Positions 1-9,276 of a stretch of DNA of 64,000 bases are shown piece after piece. The notes under the pieces are model-generated. The model worked only from the letters and a program-made list of their open reading frames with translations, had not been told where the DNA came from and searched no databases. The position numbers and the translations under genes are program-made. This stretch comes from Maribacter huludaoensis (GTDB taxonomy: Bacteria; Bacteroidota; Bacteroidia; Flavobacteriales; Flavobacteriaceae). The stretch's first letter is position 1; every line of letters starts with the position of its first letter. The stretch lies in NCBI RefSeq assembly GCF_029350945.1, contig NZ_JARKMS010000007.1, positions 62,001 through 126,000 of the forward strand, given 5' to 3'.

Positions 1-34
1 AGCCACTTTTAATAATAAAAAGTGGCTTTTTTTA
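1..34 (+). terminator. Rho-independent terminator of a gene left of the window
   Basis: AGCCACTTTT (1-10) pairs perfectly with AAAAGTGGCT (18-27) around a 7-nt loop and is followed by a run of eight T. It ends a transcript coming from upstream of the window, so the pyrophosphatase gene that follows probably has its own promoter in 35-85. Confidence 0.8.
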
Positions 35-85
35 TTCTATTCTAATTTACTACATTAGTTGATCTAACAACTAACAATAGATTAA

Positions 86-2509
86 ATGGAGTCAATGATG
101 ATTTACATGCCAATTCTTATGGCAGTACTAGGCCTAGTTTACATGGGCGTAAAAAGATCTTGGGTAATGAAACAACATGCCGGAGATGGAAAAATGAAAG
201 AAATATCGGATTACATTTATGAAGGTGCCTTGGCCTTCTTAAGTGCAGAACACAAGCTTTTGGCTGTATTTGTTGTAATAGTCAGCGTTCTGCTTGCTAT
301 TGTTTCTTTTGTAGTACCCACAACACATATGTTAATTGTGGTCGCATTTATTTTCGGAGCTATTTTTTCGGCCTATGCCGGAAATATAGGAATGAAAATA
401 GCCACAAAAACAAACGTAAGAACAACGCAGGCGGCACGTACTAGTCTGCCTAATGCTTTAAAAATATCTTTTGGGGGCGGTACTGTCATGGGGCTTGGTG
501 TTGCAGGCTTGGCGGTATTGGGGCTTACCGTATTTTTTATAATATTCTTTCAGTTTTTTATGGGCGGTGTTTGGACATCGACCATGGATATGACCGTAGT
601 TCTTGAAACACTTGCGGGTTTCTCGCTTGGTGCGGAATCCATTGCACTTTTTGCGCGTGTAGGTGGTGGTATTTATACCAAAGCTGCCGATGTTGGTGCT
701 GATTTGGTAGGGAAGGTAGAGGCAGGTATTCCAGAGGATGATCCCCGTAACCCGGCCACTATTGCGGACAATGTAGGTGACAACGTAGGTGATGTTGCTG
801 GTATGGGCGCTGATTTGTTCGGTTCGTATGTAGCGACGGTTCTAGCGGCCATGGTTTTAGGTAATTATGTGATAAAGGATATGGGCGGTAGTATTACGGA
901 TGCTTTTGGAGGTATTGGTCCTATTTTATTGCCAATGGCAATTGCTGGTGTAGGTATTATCATATCTATTATAGGTACTATGTTGGTGAAAATAAAAAGT
1001 AACGATGCTAAAGAAGCTCAGGTAATGGGTGCTTTGAATATAGGAAACTGGACATCCATCATTTTGGTCGCTGTTTCTTGTTTTGGTCTGGTGACGTGGA
1101 TGTTACCGGAAACCATGAAAATGGAATTCTTTGGCGAAGGGTTGGTAGAAATATCATCAATGCGCGTTTTCTATGCCACTTTGGTAGGTTTGGTAGTAGG
1201 TGCCGTTATTTCTTCCGTTACGGAATATTATACAGGGTTGGGAAAGGCACCCATCTTAAAAATCGTTCAACAGTCAAGCACGGGTGCGGGAACGAATATT
1301 ATTGCAGGTTTGGCAACGGGTATGATTTCTACCTTCCCGTCGGTATTATTGTTTGCGGGTGCCATATGGGCATCATATGCCTTTGCAGGATTTTACGGTG
1401 TGGCTTTGGCCGCTTCTGCAATGATGTCTACTACGGCAATGCAATTGGCTATTGACGCATTTGGGCCAATATCTGACAATGCGGGTGGTATTGCGGAGAT
1501 GAGTGAGCAAGAACCTATTGTAAGGGAGCGTACAGATATTTTAGATTCAGTTGGTAATACTACTGCTGCTACGGGTAAAGGTTTTGCCATTGCATCTGCC
1601 GCTCTAACATCTTTGGCATTGTTTGCCGCCTATGTAACCTTTACTGGAATTGACGGAATCAACATTTTCAAGGCTCCTGTATTGGCAATGTTGTTCGTTG
1701 GTGGCATGGTGCCAGTAGTGTTCTCCGCTTTGGCAATGAATGCGGTTGGTAAAGCAGCTATGGAAATGGTGCAAGAGGTGAGGCGTCAGTTTAAAGATAT
1801 ACCAGGTATTATGGAAGGTACGGGAAAACCGGAATATGATAAATGTGTGGCAATATCCACACAGGCTTCATTGAAAGAGATGATGCTTCCAGGTTTGTTG
1901 ACTATAGGTTTTCCATTGGTCATAGCATTTGTTCCATTACTTTTTGGAATGAACAAATTGGCTATCGCAGAAATGTTAGGTGGTTATATGGCAGGTGTAA
2001 CGGTATCTGGCGTATTATGGGCAATCTTTCAGAACAATGCCGGTGGTGCTTGGGACAATGCCAAGAAATCATTTGAGGCAGGTGTTGAAATTAATGGGGA
2101 AATGACATATAAAGGTTCTGAAGCGCATAAGGCGGCCGTAACCGGAGATACCGTTGGTGATCCGTTTAAAGATACATCTGGACCTTCAATGAATATTTTG
2201 ATTAAACTTACATGTTTGATCGGATTGGTAATTGCGCCAATATTAGGAGGGCATATAGAAGAAGGTGTAGCAATGGTGAATAATCCACAGGAGGTAACCA
2301 TAGAAATGAATGTAGAACGTACAGATTTGGCGGAAGCTATTGTTACTTATGCTACTACAGTTAATGGTGAATCTGTTACAGAAAAAGTAGTTTATAAGGG
2401 TACTAAGGCAGAAGTAGAAGCTCAATTAAATGCTTTTGAAAGTGCTACTGTTGAGAAAAAGGGTACGGCTACAGAAATAACCATAGAAAAAGTAGAGATC
2501 AATAAATAG
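86..2509 (+). CDS. hppA: Membrane-bound ion-pumping pyrophosphatase, K+-dependent type
   Basis: Integral membrane pump of the M-PPase family that couples pyrophosphate hydrolysis to H+ or Na+ export. Multiple hydrophobic segments run through about residue 720. The substrate-binding block is visible at about 200-245 ([20 protein letters not shown], then [18 protein letters not shown]), and a second at about 695-705 ([15 protein letters not shown]). The signature [11 protein letters not shown] near residue 490 has Ala and Gly where K+-independent enzymes carry Lys and Thr, so K+ dependence is inferred from family knowledge. Whether H+ or Na+ is pumped cannot be settled by eye. At 807 residues it is longer than many relatives because of a soluble C-terminal tail of about 80 residues. 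ATG at 86 is used; 95 and 98 are alternatives. It is flanked by terminators on both sides and is probably monocistronic. Confidence 0.95.
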   Translation: MESMMIYMPILMAVLGLVYMGVKRSWVMKQHAGDGKMKEISDYIYEGALAFLSAEHKLLAVFVVIVSVLLAIVSFVVPTTHMLIVVAFIFGAIFSAYAGNIGMKIATKTNVRTTQAARTSLPNALKISFGGGTVMGLGVAGLAVLGLTVFFIIFFQFFMGGVWTSTMDMTVVLETLAGFSLGAESIALFARVGGGIYTKAADVGADLVGKVEAGIPEDDPRNPATIADNVGDNVGDVAGMGADLFGSYVATVLAAMVLGNYVIKDMGGSITDAFGGIGPILLPMAIAGVGIIISIIGTMLVKIKSNDAKEAQVMGALNIGNWTSIILVAVSCFGLVTWMLPETMKMEFFGEGLVEISSMRVFYATLVGLVVGAVISSVTEYYTGLGKAPILKIVQQSSTGAGTNIIAGLATGMISTFPSVLLFAGAIWASYAFAGFYGVALAASAMMSTTAMQLAIDAFGPISDNAGGIAEMSEQEPIVRERTDILDSVGNTTAATGKGFAIASAALTSLALFAAYVTFTGIDGINIFKAPVLAMLFVGGMVPVVFSALAMNAVGKAAMEMVQEVRRQFKDIPGIMEGTGKPEYDKCVAISTQASLKEMMLPGLLTIGFPLVIAFVPLLFGMNKLAIAEMLGGYMAGVTVSGVLWAIFQNNAGGAWDNAKKSFEAGVEINGEMTYKGSEAHKAAVTGDTVGDPFKDTSGPSMNILIKLTCLIGLVIAPILGGHIEEGVAMVNNPQEVTIEMNVERTDLAEAIVTYATTVNGESVTEKVVYKGTKAEVEAQLNAFESATVEKKGTATEITIEKVEINK

Positions 2510-2532
2510 TGTTTCTGCGATTAGATTATGAG

Positions 2533-2562
2533 AAACCATCAGCTTAGCTGATGGTTTTTTGT
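2533..2562 (+). terminator. Rho-independent terminator after hppA
   Basis: AAACCATCAG and CTGATGGTTT form a long perfect stem with a tight loop, followed by a T-rich tract (TTTTTTGTTTTT). It lies 24 bases after the hppA stop and separates it from the convergent tonB-like gene. Confidence 0.85.
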
Positions 2563-2570
2563 TTTTACAG

Positions 2571-3275
2571 CTATTCTAGTTGAAAGGTAATTGGAATAGC
2601 GAAGGACACTTTTACTGCAGAACCCCTCTGTTTACCAGGAGTCATTTTTGGAAGTTTTGATAAGATTCTTACGGCTTCTTTTTCTAATACATCATGTGGA
2701 CCTCTTTTTTGAATAGCTCCAATAGTACCATCGTTGTTGATCATGAACGTTGTATTTACTCTACCTTCAATATTCATTTCTTGGGCTAGTTCTGGATAAC
2801 GAAAGTTTTTGCGAATATGTTTTTGCATCATATCATTAAAACAGGCCCTTTTATCTTTTTCATTCTCACAACCAGGGAATACAGGAACTTCTTCAATGGT
2901 AATCCAGTTTACTTTTACTTCCTCAGGCACTTCTTCAACTTCAAAGTCAGATATGTCTACATCTTCGGTGTCTGGTGTTATTTCAATGGCGATAACTTCA
3001 GTTTCTTCAATAGGATCATCATCTTCAATAATTTCTATCTCTGTTGGTAGAACTGGTGGTTTTGTCGGTGGTATAACTTCTAATTGAAATATAGGGGCAT
3101 CTTCTTCTATAGATGGGTCAACATCGTTCATGCTTATGTCAATCTCATGGATTGGGTCAAATGATTTCCATTCTAAGGCAGTATATACCATAGCTAATAC
3201 TAATAGTAGTCCGACAACAAAGAACAATCCGCTCTTTTTGTTCAGGTCTTTTTGTGGATTTTTTTTTGGTCTCAT
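2571..3275 (-). CDS. TonB-like energy transducer protein
   Basis: A 234-residue inner-membrane protein of the TonB family that would pass proton-motive force to outer-membrane TonB-dependent transporters. It has a short basic cytoplasmic start (RPKKNPQKDLNKKSG), one transmembrane helix at about 17-37, a long acidic and proline-containing linker (about 50-120) and a C-terminal TonB domain from about 130. The domain opens with the Bacteroidetes-typical VFPGCENEKDKRACF and ends in the usual beta-strand AIPITFQLE. No ExbB/ExbD genes are nearby. It is transcribed alone, convergent to hppA, with a 233-base gap upstream in which no clear promoter was identified. Confidence 0.88.
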   Translation of the reverse strand: MRPKKNPQKDLNKKSGLFFVVGLLLVLAMVYTALEWKSFDPIHEIDISMNDVDPSIEEDAPIFQLEVIPPTKPPVLPTEIEIIEDDDPIEETEVIAIEITPDTEDVDISDFEVEEVPEEVKVNWITIEEVPVFPGCENEKDKRACFNDMMQKHIRKNFRYPELAQEMNIEGRVNTTFMINNDGTIGAIQKRGPHDVLEKEAVRILSKLPKMTPGKQRGSAVKVSFAIPITFQLE

Positions 3276-3508
3276 AATGTTTAAATTTTAGACTTGCGTA
3301 CACAAGTGGGTTATTGTTCATTTTTGCTTCTCTAAAATTATGATAGTACTATAGGTTATAAAACGAGTAATGAGTTAACGCTGCTTTTGAGTGAGTGAAA
3401 CTGACTATCACTAAAATGCAGGCGGCGAATGGATGATAATGAACGATTAATTCGATAATTCTTAAAATAAAAATTTTAAACGTTGTTGAAAGACCGTAAT
3501 TTTAAGCC

Positions 3509-4510
3509 ATGGGTATTTTTAAGAAAGATAAACTTCAGATTATTAATTTTCAGTCCTACGGCAGCGCCAATCGTTTGTACGTAAGGGGTAGGGCTATTGA
3601 AGACGAAAATATCGATTTGGATCAAAAAGGTTTTTTTAATTTGATTAAAAATACATGGAAACGTTTTGAAACCGATGAAATAAAAAACGCACCTTTAAAA
3701 ATAACTTTTTCGAACGGTGAAACCGTTGAAGGTAGTACCGATGGTGATGGCTATTATTTAATTGATAAGAAAATTGAAGGGCTTCAAGATTTGGCAAATG
3801 ACGAAGGTTGGGTCAAATTTGAGTTGTCGTTTGGTAATACCAAACTGAAAAGGGAAATTCTTTTGCAGAATAGGTTTCCGGGTGAAATGTTGATTCCATG
3901 TGAGCAAGCAAAATTTGGAGTCATCAGTGATATTGATGACACTATTTTGCACACTGGCGTGGTGTCGTCCCTAAAGTGGAAAGTCATTTTAAACACCATG
4001 TTTAAAAGGGCGACAAAACGTTTGCAGTTAGAAGGCGCATCTGATTTTTACACAAAGCTCCATCAAGGTAAAACAGGTAACGAAGCAAATCCTATATTCT
4101 ATGTTAGTCATAGTCCATGGAATTTGTACAGATACCTTGAGCTCTTTTTAAAGACCAATAATTTTCCAAAAGGTCCGGTTTTGTTGCGTAGTATGGCGAG
4201 CTTTAAAATGAGAAATAAAAGTGACGAAAAGCCGCAAAAACAAAAGGAGATCAGTAATTTATTAAAGTTCTATCCAGATTTACCTTTTATTCTCATTGGG
4301 GACAGTGGTGAAAAAGATGGCGATATCTACCAAGAAATATCTACACTGTTTCCTGGTAGAATTAAAGCTATTTACCTGAGAAGTGTAAATCATTCCAAAC
4401 GTATGGCAAGAATAGAAAATCTGTTTGCGGATTTTAAGGATATTCCTTTTTTAATGGTCAATAAAACCGAAGAGGCAATAGAGCATGCCAAGAAAAACGG
4501 ATTTATATAA
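3509..4510 (+). CDS. App1-type phosphatase domain protein (DUF2183)
   Basis: 333 residues. The C-terminal half matches the HAD-like catalytic domain of yeast phosphatidate phosphatase App1: the nucleophile motif DIDDTIL at 141-147, then YVSHSPWNLY and a late acidic motif ILIGDSGEKDGDIY. The N-terminal 130 residues are a beta-rich domain typical of these bacterial homologues (NRLYVRGRAI near the start). Phosphatidate or a related phosphoester is the family substrate; the bacterial substrate is not established. There is no signal peptide. It converges with pabC, whose stop lies only 3 bases beyond this stop. Confidence 0.85.
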   Translation: MGIFKKDKLQIINFQSYGSANRLYVRGRAIEDENIDLDQKGFFNLIKNTWKRFETDEIKNAPLKITFSNGETVEGSTDGDGYYLIDKKIEGLQDLANDEGWVKFELSFGNTKLKREILLQNRFPGEMLIPCEQAKFGVISDIDDTILHTGVVSSLKWKVILNTMFKRATKRLQLEGASDFYTKLHQGKTGNEANPIFYVSHSPWNLYRYLELFLKTNNFPKGPVLLRSMASFKMRNKSDEKPQKQKEISNLLKFYPDLPFILIGDSGEKDGDIYQEISTLFPGRIKAIYLRSVNHSKRMARIENLFADFKDIPFLMVNKTEEAIEHAKKNGFI

Positions 4511-4513
4511 GTA

Positions 4514-5116
4514 TTATTCGCGTTTAATATTTGCAATCGGTACCCATCGGTTACTATCAAAATCATTTAGGGCATTTACTAGTTGAAAGCTATCAAAATC
4601 GGGCAAGTCAGATTCTAAAACTCTTGTTTCTGTAATTTTGTTTTCATCCAATAGCCTAGCTCTGCAAGTGCCTTCAAGTAAAGGTGTAGATGGGGTTATG
4701 ATAACCTTGCCATCTAAAAATAGAATGTTGGCATAAGAAGTATCCGTAACAAGGCCGTTTTTAATAATTAGCACATCATCAAATTCTCCTCTTGTATTAT
4801 AAAGATTGTTCAGTTTTTTACGGTTGTTTCTTTTTACGTTATACGAGATGGTGTCGTCACTTACTAATTTAAGCGACGTGGGTATACTATTTTTATATTC
4901 TGAAAATGAGAATCGGGTGCCATCTTGTTTATAGCCAATACGTAATTTATATTTTAGGTTGTTATCTAAATTGGTCAAGTGTATGCCGTCGAATAGACCA
5001 TATGTAGGATGTGTTTTATACCGTTGTATATAAGACCTTCTAAATCTAGCTTCGTGATAGTCCGCGTTTTTAATTTGGCTATTTTCTATACAGACAGATT
5101 CAAATAGTGGGTACAT
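4514..5116 (-). CDS. pabC: Aminotransferase class IV, probable 4-amino-4-deoxychorismate lyase
   Basis: 200 residues of the fold-type IV PLP family. The characteristic late block is present: TSYANILFLDGKVIITP followed by LLEGTCRARLL. It overlaps the end of pabB by 17 bases on the same strand, so the pair should make 4-aminobenzoate for folate: PabB forms aminodeoxychorismate and this enzyme removes pyruvate. It is short for the family (about 270 in E. coli), as is common in flavobacterial pabC-like proteins. A role in branched-chain or D-amino acid transamination is possible on sequence alone; the pabB linkage favours lyase. ATG at 5116. Confidence 0.85.
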   Translation of the reverse strand: MYPLFESVCIENSQIKNADYHEARFRRSYIQRYKTHPTYGLFDGIHLTNLDNNLKYKLRIGYKQDGTRFSFSEYKNSIPTSLKLVSDDTISYNVKRNNRKKLNNLYNTRGEFDDVLIIKNGLVTDTSYANILFLDGKVIITPSTPLLEGTCRARLLDENKITETRVLESDLPDFDSFQLVNALNDFDSNRWVPIANIKRE

Positions 5117-6092
5117 ATATTTTTTCTAAAAGTTCTTGGTATTCTTCTTCAAGCTCGCTTAGGTGGGTAATTCCACCGCCACTTTTGTAAATAAGACTAC
5201 CGTTTATTCTTTCAATAAATCTAATACTTACGGCACTATCTATATTTTGTCCATCAAATACACCGAATATTCCGGTATAAAATCCTCTTGGTGAAATTTC
5301 AGCCTTTGAAATGATTTCTAAAGTTTTCTTCTTGGGAGCTCCGCTTATTGATCCTGCGGGCAGTGTCTTTAGTAATAAGGAGGCGAATTCATTTTTCCAA
5401 TTTTTGGGTAATTCCCCTTGTATTTCTGTACTGGTCTGCAATAACTCTTGATTGCCTTTCTTAATTTTATCTACGAACCTAAATTTGTTGACCCTTACTT
5501 TTTTGGCAATCATAGAAAGATCGTTTCGTATAAGGTCTACAATGGTATTATGCTCATATAATTCTTTTTTATTGGAAAGTAGAAGTTCTTCAGCATTGGG
5601 CACATTACTATTAATGGTACCTTTCATAGGATACGAAAAAATGTTTCCATCTTTCACCTTTAAATAGCATTCGGGAGAAAAGACTACAAATTTGTCTTTA
5701 TATAAAAGTTTATAAGGTGCATAGGCTTTTTGGTAAATATCATCTAAATCTACAGTGGTATCAAGTGCGGTAGGAAAGGTGAGGTTGAGTAAAAAGCTAT
5801 TGCCTGTATTTAGTTCATGCTTAACGGTCTTAAATGCCTTCTCATAAATTTCTTTGGAAACCAATGTAGGGTTTAAATCAAAATTGGTTTCCTGGGCTGT
5901 GTTTTTGGTAAGGGTTTTATCGTTACCAATACCTTTAATATTGAAATAGATGTTTTGTTTTTCCGCTTCTTCAAACGTAAATGCCTGTTTCGTTGTTTTG
6001 TCGAAATCTATGATAAATAAAAAGGGAACTTCATCTTGAAGAAAGCGGGTAACTTTATGTTCAAAATCTTCCAATAGTATCGGGCTTTGCAA
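5100..6092 (-). CDS. pabB: Aminodeoxychorismate synthase component I
   Basis: Chorismate-binding enzyme that aminates chorismate in 4-aminobenzoate (folate) synthesis. Family signatures are visible: FSYPMKGTI, IVDLIRNDLSMIAKK, LPAGSISGAPKKKTLEII and GFYTGIFGVFDG. At 330 residues it is clearly shorter than proteobacterial PabB (about 450), lacking much of the N-terminal part; such short forms occur in Flavobacteriia. No pabA glutaminase gene is in this window. The only start that fits is TTG at 6092, nine bases after the dNK stop. Operon order is dNK, pabB, pabC. Confidence 0.92.
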   Translation of the reverse strand: MQSPILLEDFEHKVTRFLQDEVPFLFIIDFDKTTKQAFTFEEAEKQNIYFNIKGIGNDKTLTKNTAQETNFDLNPTLVSKEIYEKAFKTVKHELNTGNSFLLNLTFPTALDTTVDLDDIYQKAYAPYKLLYKDKFVVFSPECYLKVKDGNIFSYPMKGTINSNVPNAEELLLSNKKELYEHNTIVDLIRNDLSMIAKKVRVNKFRFVDKIKKGNQELLQTSTEIQGELPKNWKNEFASLLLKTLPAGSISGAPKKKTLEIISKAEISPRGFYTGIFGVFDGQNIDSAVSIRFIERINGSLIYKSGGGITHLSELEEEYQELLEKIYVPTI

Positions 6093-6100
6093 AAATGAAC

Positions 6101-6715
6101 TTAAAATAGACCGTTTATTTGGGCATCTATTTTATTGAGAATGCTTCCTAAATCTTCAGGGCTGTCCACAAAATCTAGATCATCGACATCGATAATCAAT
6201 AAATTGCCTTTATTATAACCATGTATCCAAGCCTCATAACGTTCGTTCAATCGGCTTAGATAGTCAATAGAAATCGTATTTTCATATTCCCTGCCTCTCT
6301 TATGAATTTGTTTTACCAAGTTAGGTATAGAGCTACGCAGGTAGATAAGAAGATCAGGTGGATCAACCAGGGTCTCCATCAATTCAAACAAACTAGCGTA
6401 GTTTTGAAAATCCCTATTGGTCATTAAACCCATAGCATGTAAGTTGGGAGCAAAAATATGGGCATCTTCATAGATGGTTCTATCTTGTATAATTTCTTTG
6501 CCGCTTTCTTTTATTTGTAGAATTTGTCTGTATCTACTGTTTAAGAAATAAATTTGTAGATTAAAACTCCAACGTTCCATTTGGTTGTAGAAATCGTCTA
6601 AATAGGGGTTTTCTACTACGTCTTCAAAATGAGGTTCCCATTTATAATGTTTTGCAAGTAATCTGGTTAGGGTCGTTTTCCCGGCACCGATATTTCCGGC
6701 AACTGCTATGTGCAT
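6101..6715 (-). CDS. Deoxynucleoside kinase
   Basis: Salvage kinase of the dNK/dGK/dAK family that phosphorylates deoxynucleosides with ATP. The P-loop GNIGAGKTTLTRLL sits right at the N terminus, followed by the substrate segment FEDVVENPYL, the QDRTIYEDAHIFA motif (the DRS/ERS-like catalytic region) and the Arg-rich lid KRGREYE. The start chosen is the ATG at 6715 (MHIAVAGNIGAGK), which places the P-loop where the family has it; the open frame continues upstream to 6772, but those 19 residues are not family-like. It is first gene of the leftward dNK-pabB-pabC operon. Purine or pyrimidine preference is not readable here. Confidence 0.9.
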   Translation of the reverse strand: MHIAVAGNIGAGKTTLTRLLAKHYKWEPHFEDVVENPYLDDFYNQMERWSFNLQIYFLNSRYRQILQIKESGKEIIQDRTIYEDAHIFAPNLHAMGLMTNRDFQNYASLFELMETLVDPPDLLIYLRSSIPNLVKQIHKRGREYENTISIDYLSRLNERYEAWIHGYNKGNLLIIDVDDLDFVDSPEDLGSILNKIDAQINGLF

Positions 6716-7158
6716 AGAATTAAATTGATTAATGGTTGTGTTCTTATTACCGAATAAGATTCGATGGTACAAGATACAAGATAACTACAGGAAGTAAAAA
6801 CATATTTGTTGTATGGTGTAAAAATAATTGTTCCGTTCGTTTATTCCTTAATAAAGGGTAAAGCTAAATTGATAGATCAGATGATTCTGATACTAAAATT
6901 TATATCTATTTTTTTTATGGAAAATAGTCGTTTAGGATTTTAAGGTAAACAGGTGAAGTTGTTTAATGATACTGTTTCAATTTTTGATAGTGCAGATGAA
7001 CCATATTCTTGATTGTAACGGTATTTTTCTAATTGGGCTTAAAAGTACTTTACACTTAAAAGATCGATAACAATTAAATATCTCAGCAGAAATGATCAAA
7101 TTTTTTAATTGGGTCAATAAATAACACCATATTAAGATACGGAACAGAACATTTTTTC
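6716..7158. other. Long intergenic region between dNK and the metK leader
   Basis: About 440 bases separate the divergently transcribed dNK and metK units. It is AT-rich, and no open frame, hairpin terminator or repeat was recognised. It must contain the dNK promoter on the minus strand, but no convincing motif was found. Confidence 0.5.
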
Positions 7159-7166
7159 TATTTTTG
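7159..7166 (+). promoter_or_regulatory. Candidate -7 promoter element of metK
   Basis: TATTTTTG matches the Bacteroidetes -7 consensus TAnnTTTG. It lies 18 bases upstream of the SAM-II-like aptamer, so transcription would begin just before the aptamer. No good TTG at the -33 position was seen. Confidence 0.5.
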
Positions 7167-7183
7167 CATCTGAATTAAAAAAA

Positions 7184-7257
7184 AAAGAGGAGGGATTTGA
7201 CTGATTGCAACCTCTGTTTTAACCTTAAGGTATAAAGCGAAAAAAATGCTAAAGCAG
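7184..7257 (+). promoter_or_regulatory. SAM-II-like riboswitch aptamer upstream of metK
   Basis: The layout matches the SAM-II (metA/SAM-alpha) H-type pseudoknot. P1 is AGAGG (7186-7190) with CCTCT (7211-7215). Its large loop carries GATTTGACTGATTGCAA, close to the SAM-II loop consensus. The 3' part AAAATGCTAAAGCAG carries the conserved GCTAAA. A pseudoknot is possible between CTG..GC (7201-7208) and GC..CAG (7248-7257); the known alphaproteobacterial version has CC/GG at that place, so the pairing would be covariant. The location in front of SAM synthetase fits feedback control by SAM. No computed model score is available. Confidence 0.8.
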
Positions 7258-7302
7258 TTGATGTAGATTCCTATCGCATCATACTTCTTTTCGGCATTCA
7301 TA

Positions 7303-7313
7303 CAAATCCCTCC
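7303..7313 (+). promoter_or_regulatory. Candidate anti-aptamer strand of the metK riboswitch
   Basis: CAAATCCCTCC is the exact reverse complement of GGAGGGATTTG at 7189-7199, which forms the 3' end of P1 strand one and the SAM-binding loop. Pairing of the two (11 bp) excludes aptamer folding and would close a loop ending 19 bases before the metK ATG. This looks like the expression platform, but the direction of the switch is inferred. Confidence 0.6.
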
Positions 7314-7332
7314 ATAGAATAAAAAGTTTGTT

Positions 7333-8589
7333 ATGCCATATTTATTTACATCAGAATCTGTTAGTGAAGGCCATCCGGATAAAGTTGCGGATCAGATCAG
7401 TGACGCCTTATTAGATCATTTTCTTGCTTTTGACCCAGAAAGTAAAGTTGCTTGTGAGACCTTGGTAACTACCGGTCAGGTAGTTTTGGCGGGAGAAGTT
7501 AAAAGTGATACTTATTTAGATGTACAGAACATTGCCCGTGAAGTCATCAATAAAATAGGTTATACCAAGGGTGAATATCAGTTTAGCGGAGATTCTTGTG
7601 GAGTTATTTCGTTGATCCATGAGCAGTCTCAAGACATTAACCAAGGTGTAGACCGTGGAGCAAAGGAAGAGCAAGGGGCTGGTGATCAAGGTATGATGTT
7701 TGGCTATGCAACCAGCGAGACCGAAAATTACATGCCTTTGGCGTTAGATATTTCACACAAGATTTTGCATACACTGGCAGAACTGCGTAGAGAGGGTAAA
7801 GAGATTTCTTATTTAAGGCCAGATGCTAAAGCGCAGGTTACTTTAGAATATTCTGATGCAAACGAACCTATACGTATTGATACGATCGTTGTATCTACAC
7901 AGCATGATGCTTTCGATGCCGATGATGAAAAGATGTTGGCAAAAATCAAATCTGATATTATCTCAATTCTAATACCACGGGTAAAGGCGCAATTGCCGGC
8001 AGAGACCCAAAAATTGTTCGATGATCAGATCAAATATCATATTAACCCAACAGGTAAATTCGTAATTGGTGGACCACATGGTGACACCGGTTTAACGGGC
8101 CGTAAGATTATTGTAGATACCTACGGAGGTAAAGGAGCTCACGGTGGTGGTGCTTTTAGTGGTAAAGATCCAAGTAAAGTGGACCGTAGTGCGGCATATG
8201 CGGCACGTCATGCGGCAAAAAATTTGGTTGCTGCAGGTGTTGCTACGGAAATTTTGGTACAGGTAAGTTATGCCATTGGTGTAGTAGAGCCAACCTCTAT
8301 CTTTGTTGATACCTATGGTACCTCAAAAGTGAATTTAAGTGATGGTGAAATTGCAAAAAAAGTGGCTGAGCTTTTTGATATGAGACCTTTTGCCATAGAA
8401 GAAAGATTGAAGTTGAGAAATCCTATTTATTTGGAAACGGCCGCTTACGGCCATATGGGCAAACAGCCCACTACGGTAACAAAGGTTTTTGAATCGCCTT
8501 ACAATGGTCGTATTGAAAAAGACGTAGAATTGTTTACTTGGGAAAAATTAGATAAAGTAGTTGCTATTAAATCAGCGTTTGGTTTGTAG
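7333..8589 (+). CDS. metK: S-adenosylmethionine synthetase
   Basis: Cytosolic enzyme making SAM from methionine and ATP. Full-length (418 residues) with the classical motifs: [19 protein letters not shown] at the N terminus, [12 protein letters not shown] (the adenosine-binding signature), the P-loop-like [20 protein letters not shown] and [16 protein letters not shown]. The ATG at 7333 has no Shine-Dalgarno sequence; the pyrimidine-rich CCCTCC upstream belongs to the leader. It is monocistronic, with a long riboswitch leader and a strong terminator. Through the leader it should be repressed when SAM is abundant. Confidence 0.98.
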   Translation: MPYLFTSESVSEGHPDKVADQISDALLDHFLAFDPESKVACETLVTTGQVVLAGEVKSDTYLDVQNIAREVINKIGYTKGEYQFSGDSCGVISLIHEQSQDINQGVDRGAKEEQGAGDQGMMFGYATSETENYMPLALDISHKILHTLAELRREGKEISYLRPDAKAQVTLEYSDANEPIRIDTIVVSTQHDAFDADDEKMLAKIKSDIISILIPRVKAQLPAETQKLFDDQIKYHINPTGKFVIGGPHGDTGLTGRKIIVDTYGGKGAHGGGAFSGKDPSKVDRSAAYAARHAAKNLVAAGVATEILVQVSYAIGVVEPTSIFVDTYGTSKVNLSDGEIAKKVAELFDMRPFAIEERLKLRNPIYLETAAYGHMGKQPTTVTKVFESPYNGRIEKDVELFTWEKLDKVVAIKSAFGL

Positions 8590-8612
8590 ATAATACTTAA
8601 TTTTCGGTAATT

Positions 8613-8640
8613 AAAAAGCTCCTTTTAGGGAGCTTTTTTT
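8613..8640 (+). terminator. Rho-independent terminator of metK
   Basis: AAAAAGCTCC (8613-8622) pairs with GGAGCTTTTT (8629-8638) around TTTTAG, followed by T residues. It ends the metK transcript 24 bases after the stop. Confidence 0.92.
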
Positions 8641-8734
8641 ATTTGTCATTTTTTTACACAAGCCAATTAACACTGCTTGACAACAAAAAATATAAGTTTG
8701 ACCACAAAATCTATTTTGTAGGAAAAAGATTACA

Positions 8735-8742
8735 TATTTTTG
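8735..8742 (+). promoter_or_regulatory. Candidate -7 promoter element of a small-ORF cluster
   Basis: TATTTTTG matches TAnnTTTG; a TTTG at 8715-8718 lies 16 bases upstream, slightly closer than usual. It would start a transcript about 40 bases before the first of three small open frames. Confidence 0.45.
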
Positions 8743-8786
8743 AAATGTAATAATTAGAGAATCCCAAATCTCTCCACCTACAAAAG

Positions 8787-8912
8787 ATGAAATACATAAC
8801 TATAGTACAAACAAAATTTGGACAGCGTATAGTACAGGTTGAAGCCCCAAAAGTCAGCTTGTTTTTAATTCTGTTTAGAAGTGTTGAATCTTTAAAAGAC
8901 CTATTTAAATAA
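8787..8912 (+). CDS. Hypothetical 41-residue protein
   Basis: First of three small same-strand frames that lie between a TAnnTTTG element and a terminator-like hairpin. The protein begins MKYITIVQTKFGQRIVQVE and ends SLFLILFRSVESLKDLFK, the second half being an amphipathic or hydrophobic helix with basic residues. No family was recognised. Support comes from the tight arrangement (20 bases to the next frame) and from the promoter and terminator signals, not from homology. Confidence 0.4.
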   Translation: MKYITIVQTKFGQRIVQVEAPKVSLFLILFRSVESLKDLFK

Positions 8913-8932
8913 TAGCTTAACCTACTATTGCC

Positions 8933-9130
8933 ATGTCAAAAAATCACAAAATTGTTGTAGCCATTTTGGCTTGCCTAGCATTACAATCTTGCTCAAAAGA
9001 TACAGATCTTATCTCTGAATATGTTGTTCTTGATGCGTCAAAGAATGGGTACCGTACCCTAAAAATCAGTGTAGACATTGATTTGGAAAAATCTGAAAAA
9101 ACAGTTGCATTAATTTCTTTTTCTGATTAA
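8933..9130 (+). CDS. Small putative lipoprotein, 65 residues
   Basis: Begins with a lysine-containing start and hydrophobic segment ending in a lipobox (LALQSC), so the mature form would be a lipid-anchored peptide of about 45 residues. The segment after the cysteine (SKDTDLISEYVVLDA) resembles, from memory, the mature start of longer flavobacterial surface lipoproteins, so this may be a short relative or a remnant; that resemblance was not checked. It is the middle gene of the micro-ORF cluster at 8787-9255. Confidence 0.55.
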   Translation: MSKNHKIVVAILACLALQSCSKDTDLISEYVVLDASKNGYRTLKISVDIDLEKSEKTVALISFSD

Positions 9131-9156
9131 ATTCCATGCCACTAAACACTAACTAA

Positions 9157-9255
9157 ATGAAAAAAGAATTACTCCAAGAAACTACTGTTCAAGAATATAA
9201 AAGTGATTTCTTCTCGGGCATACTTATGCTTGTTAGAAAGTTGTTCATGATATGA
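9157..9255 (+). CDS. Hypothetical 32-residue peptide
   Basis: Third small frame of the cluster, 26 bases after the lipoprotein. It starts MKKELLQETTVQEYKSD and ends in a hydrophobic, basic segment GILMLVRKLFMI. No family was recognised. A hairpin with terminator character follows 21 bases downstream, which argues that the three frames form a transcribed unit. Confidence 0.35.
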   Translation: MKKELLQETTVQEYKSDFFSGILMLVRKLFMI

Positions 9256-9276
9256 TCTTGTGCCTTATTGCTTCAT

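Noticed and set aside
1078-1455. 125-codon frame overlapping hppA in another frame
   Set aside because: Composition reflects the frame-shifted membrane protein; no family.
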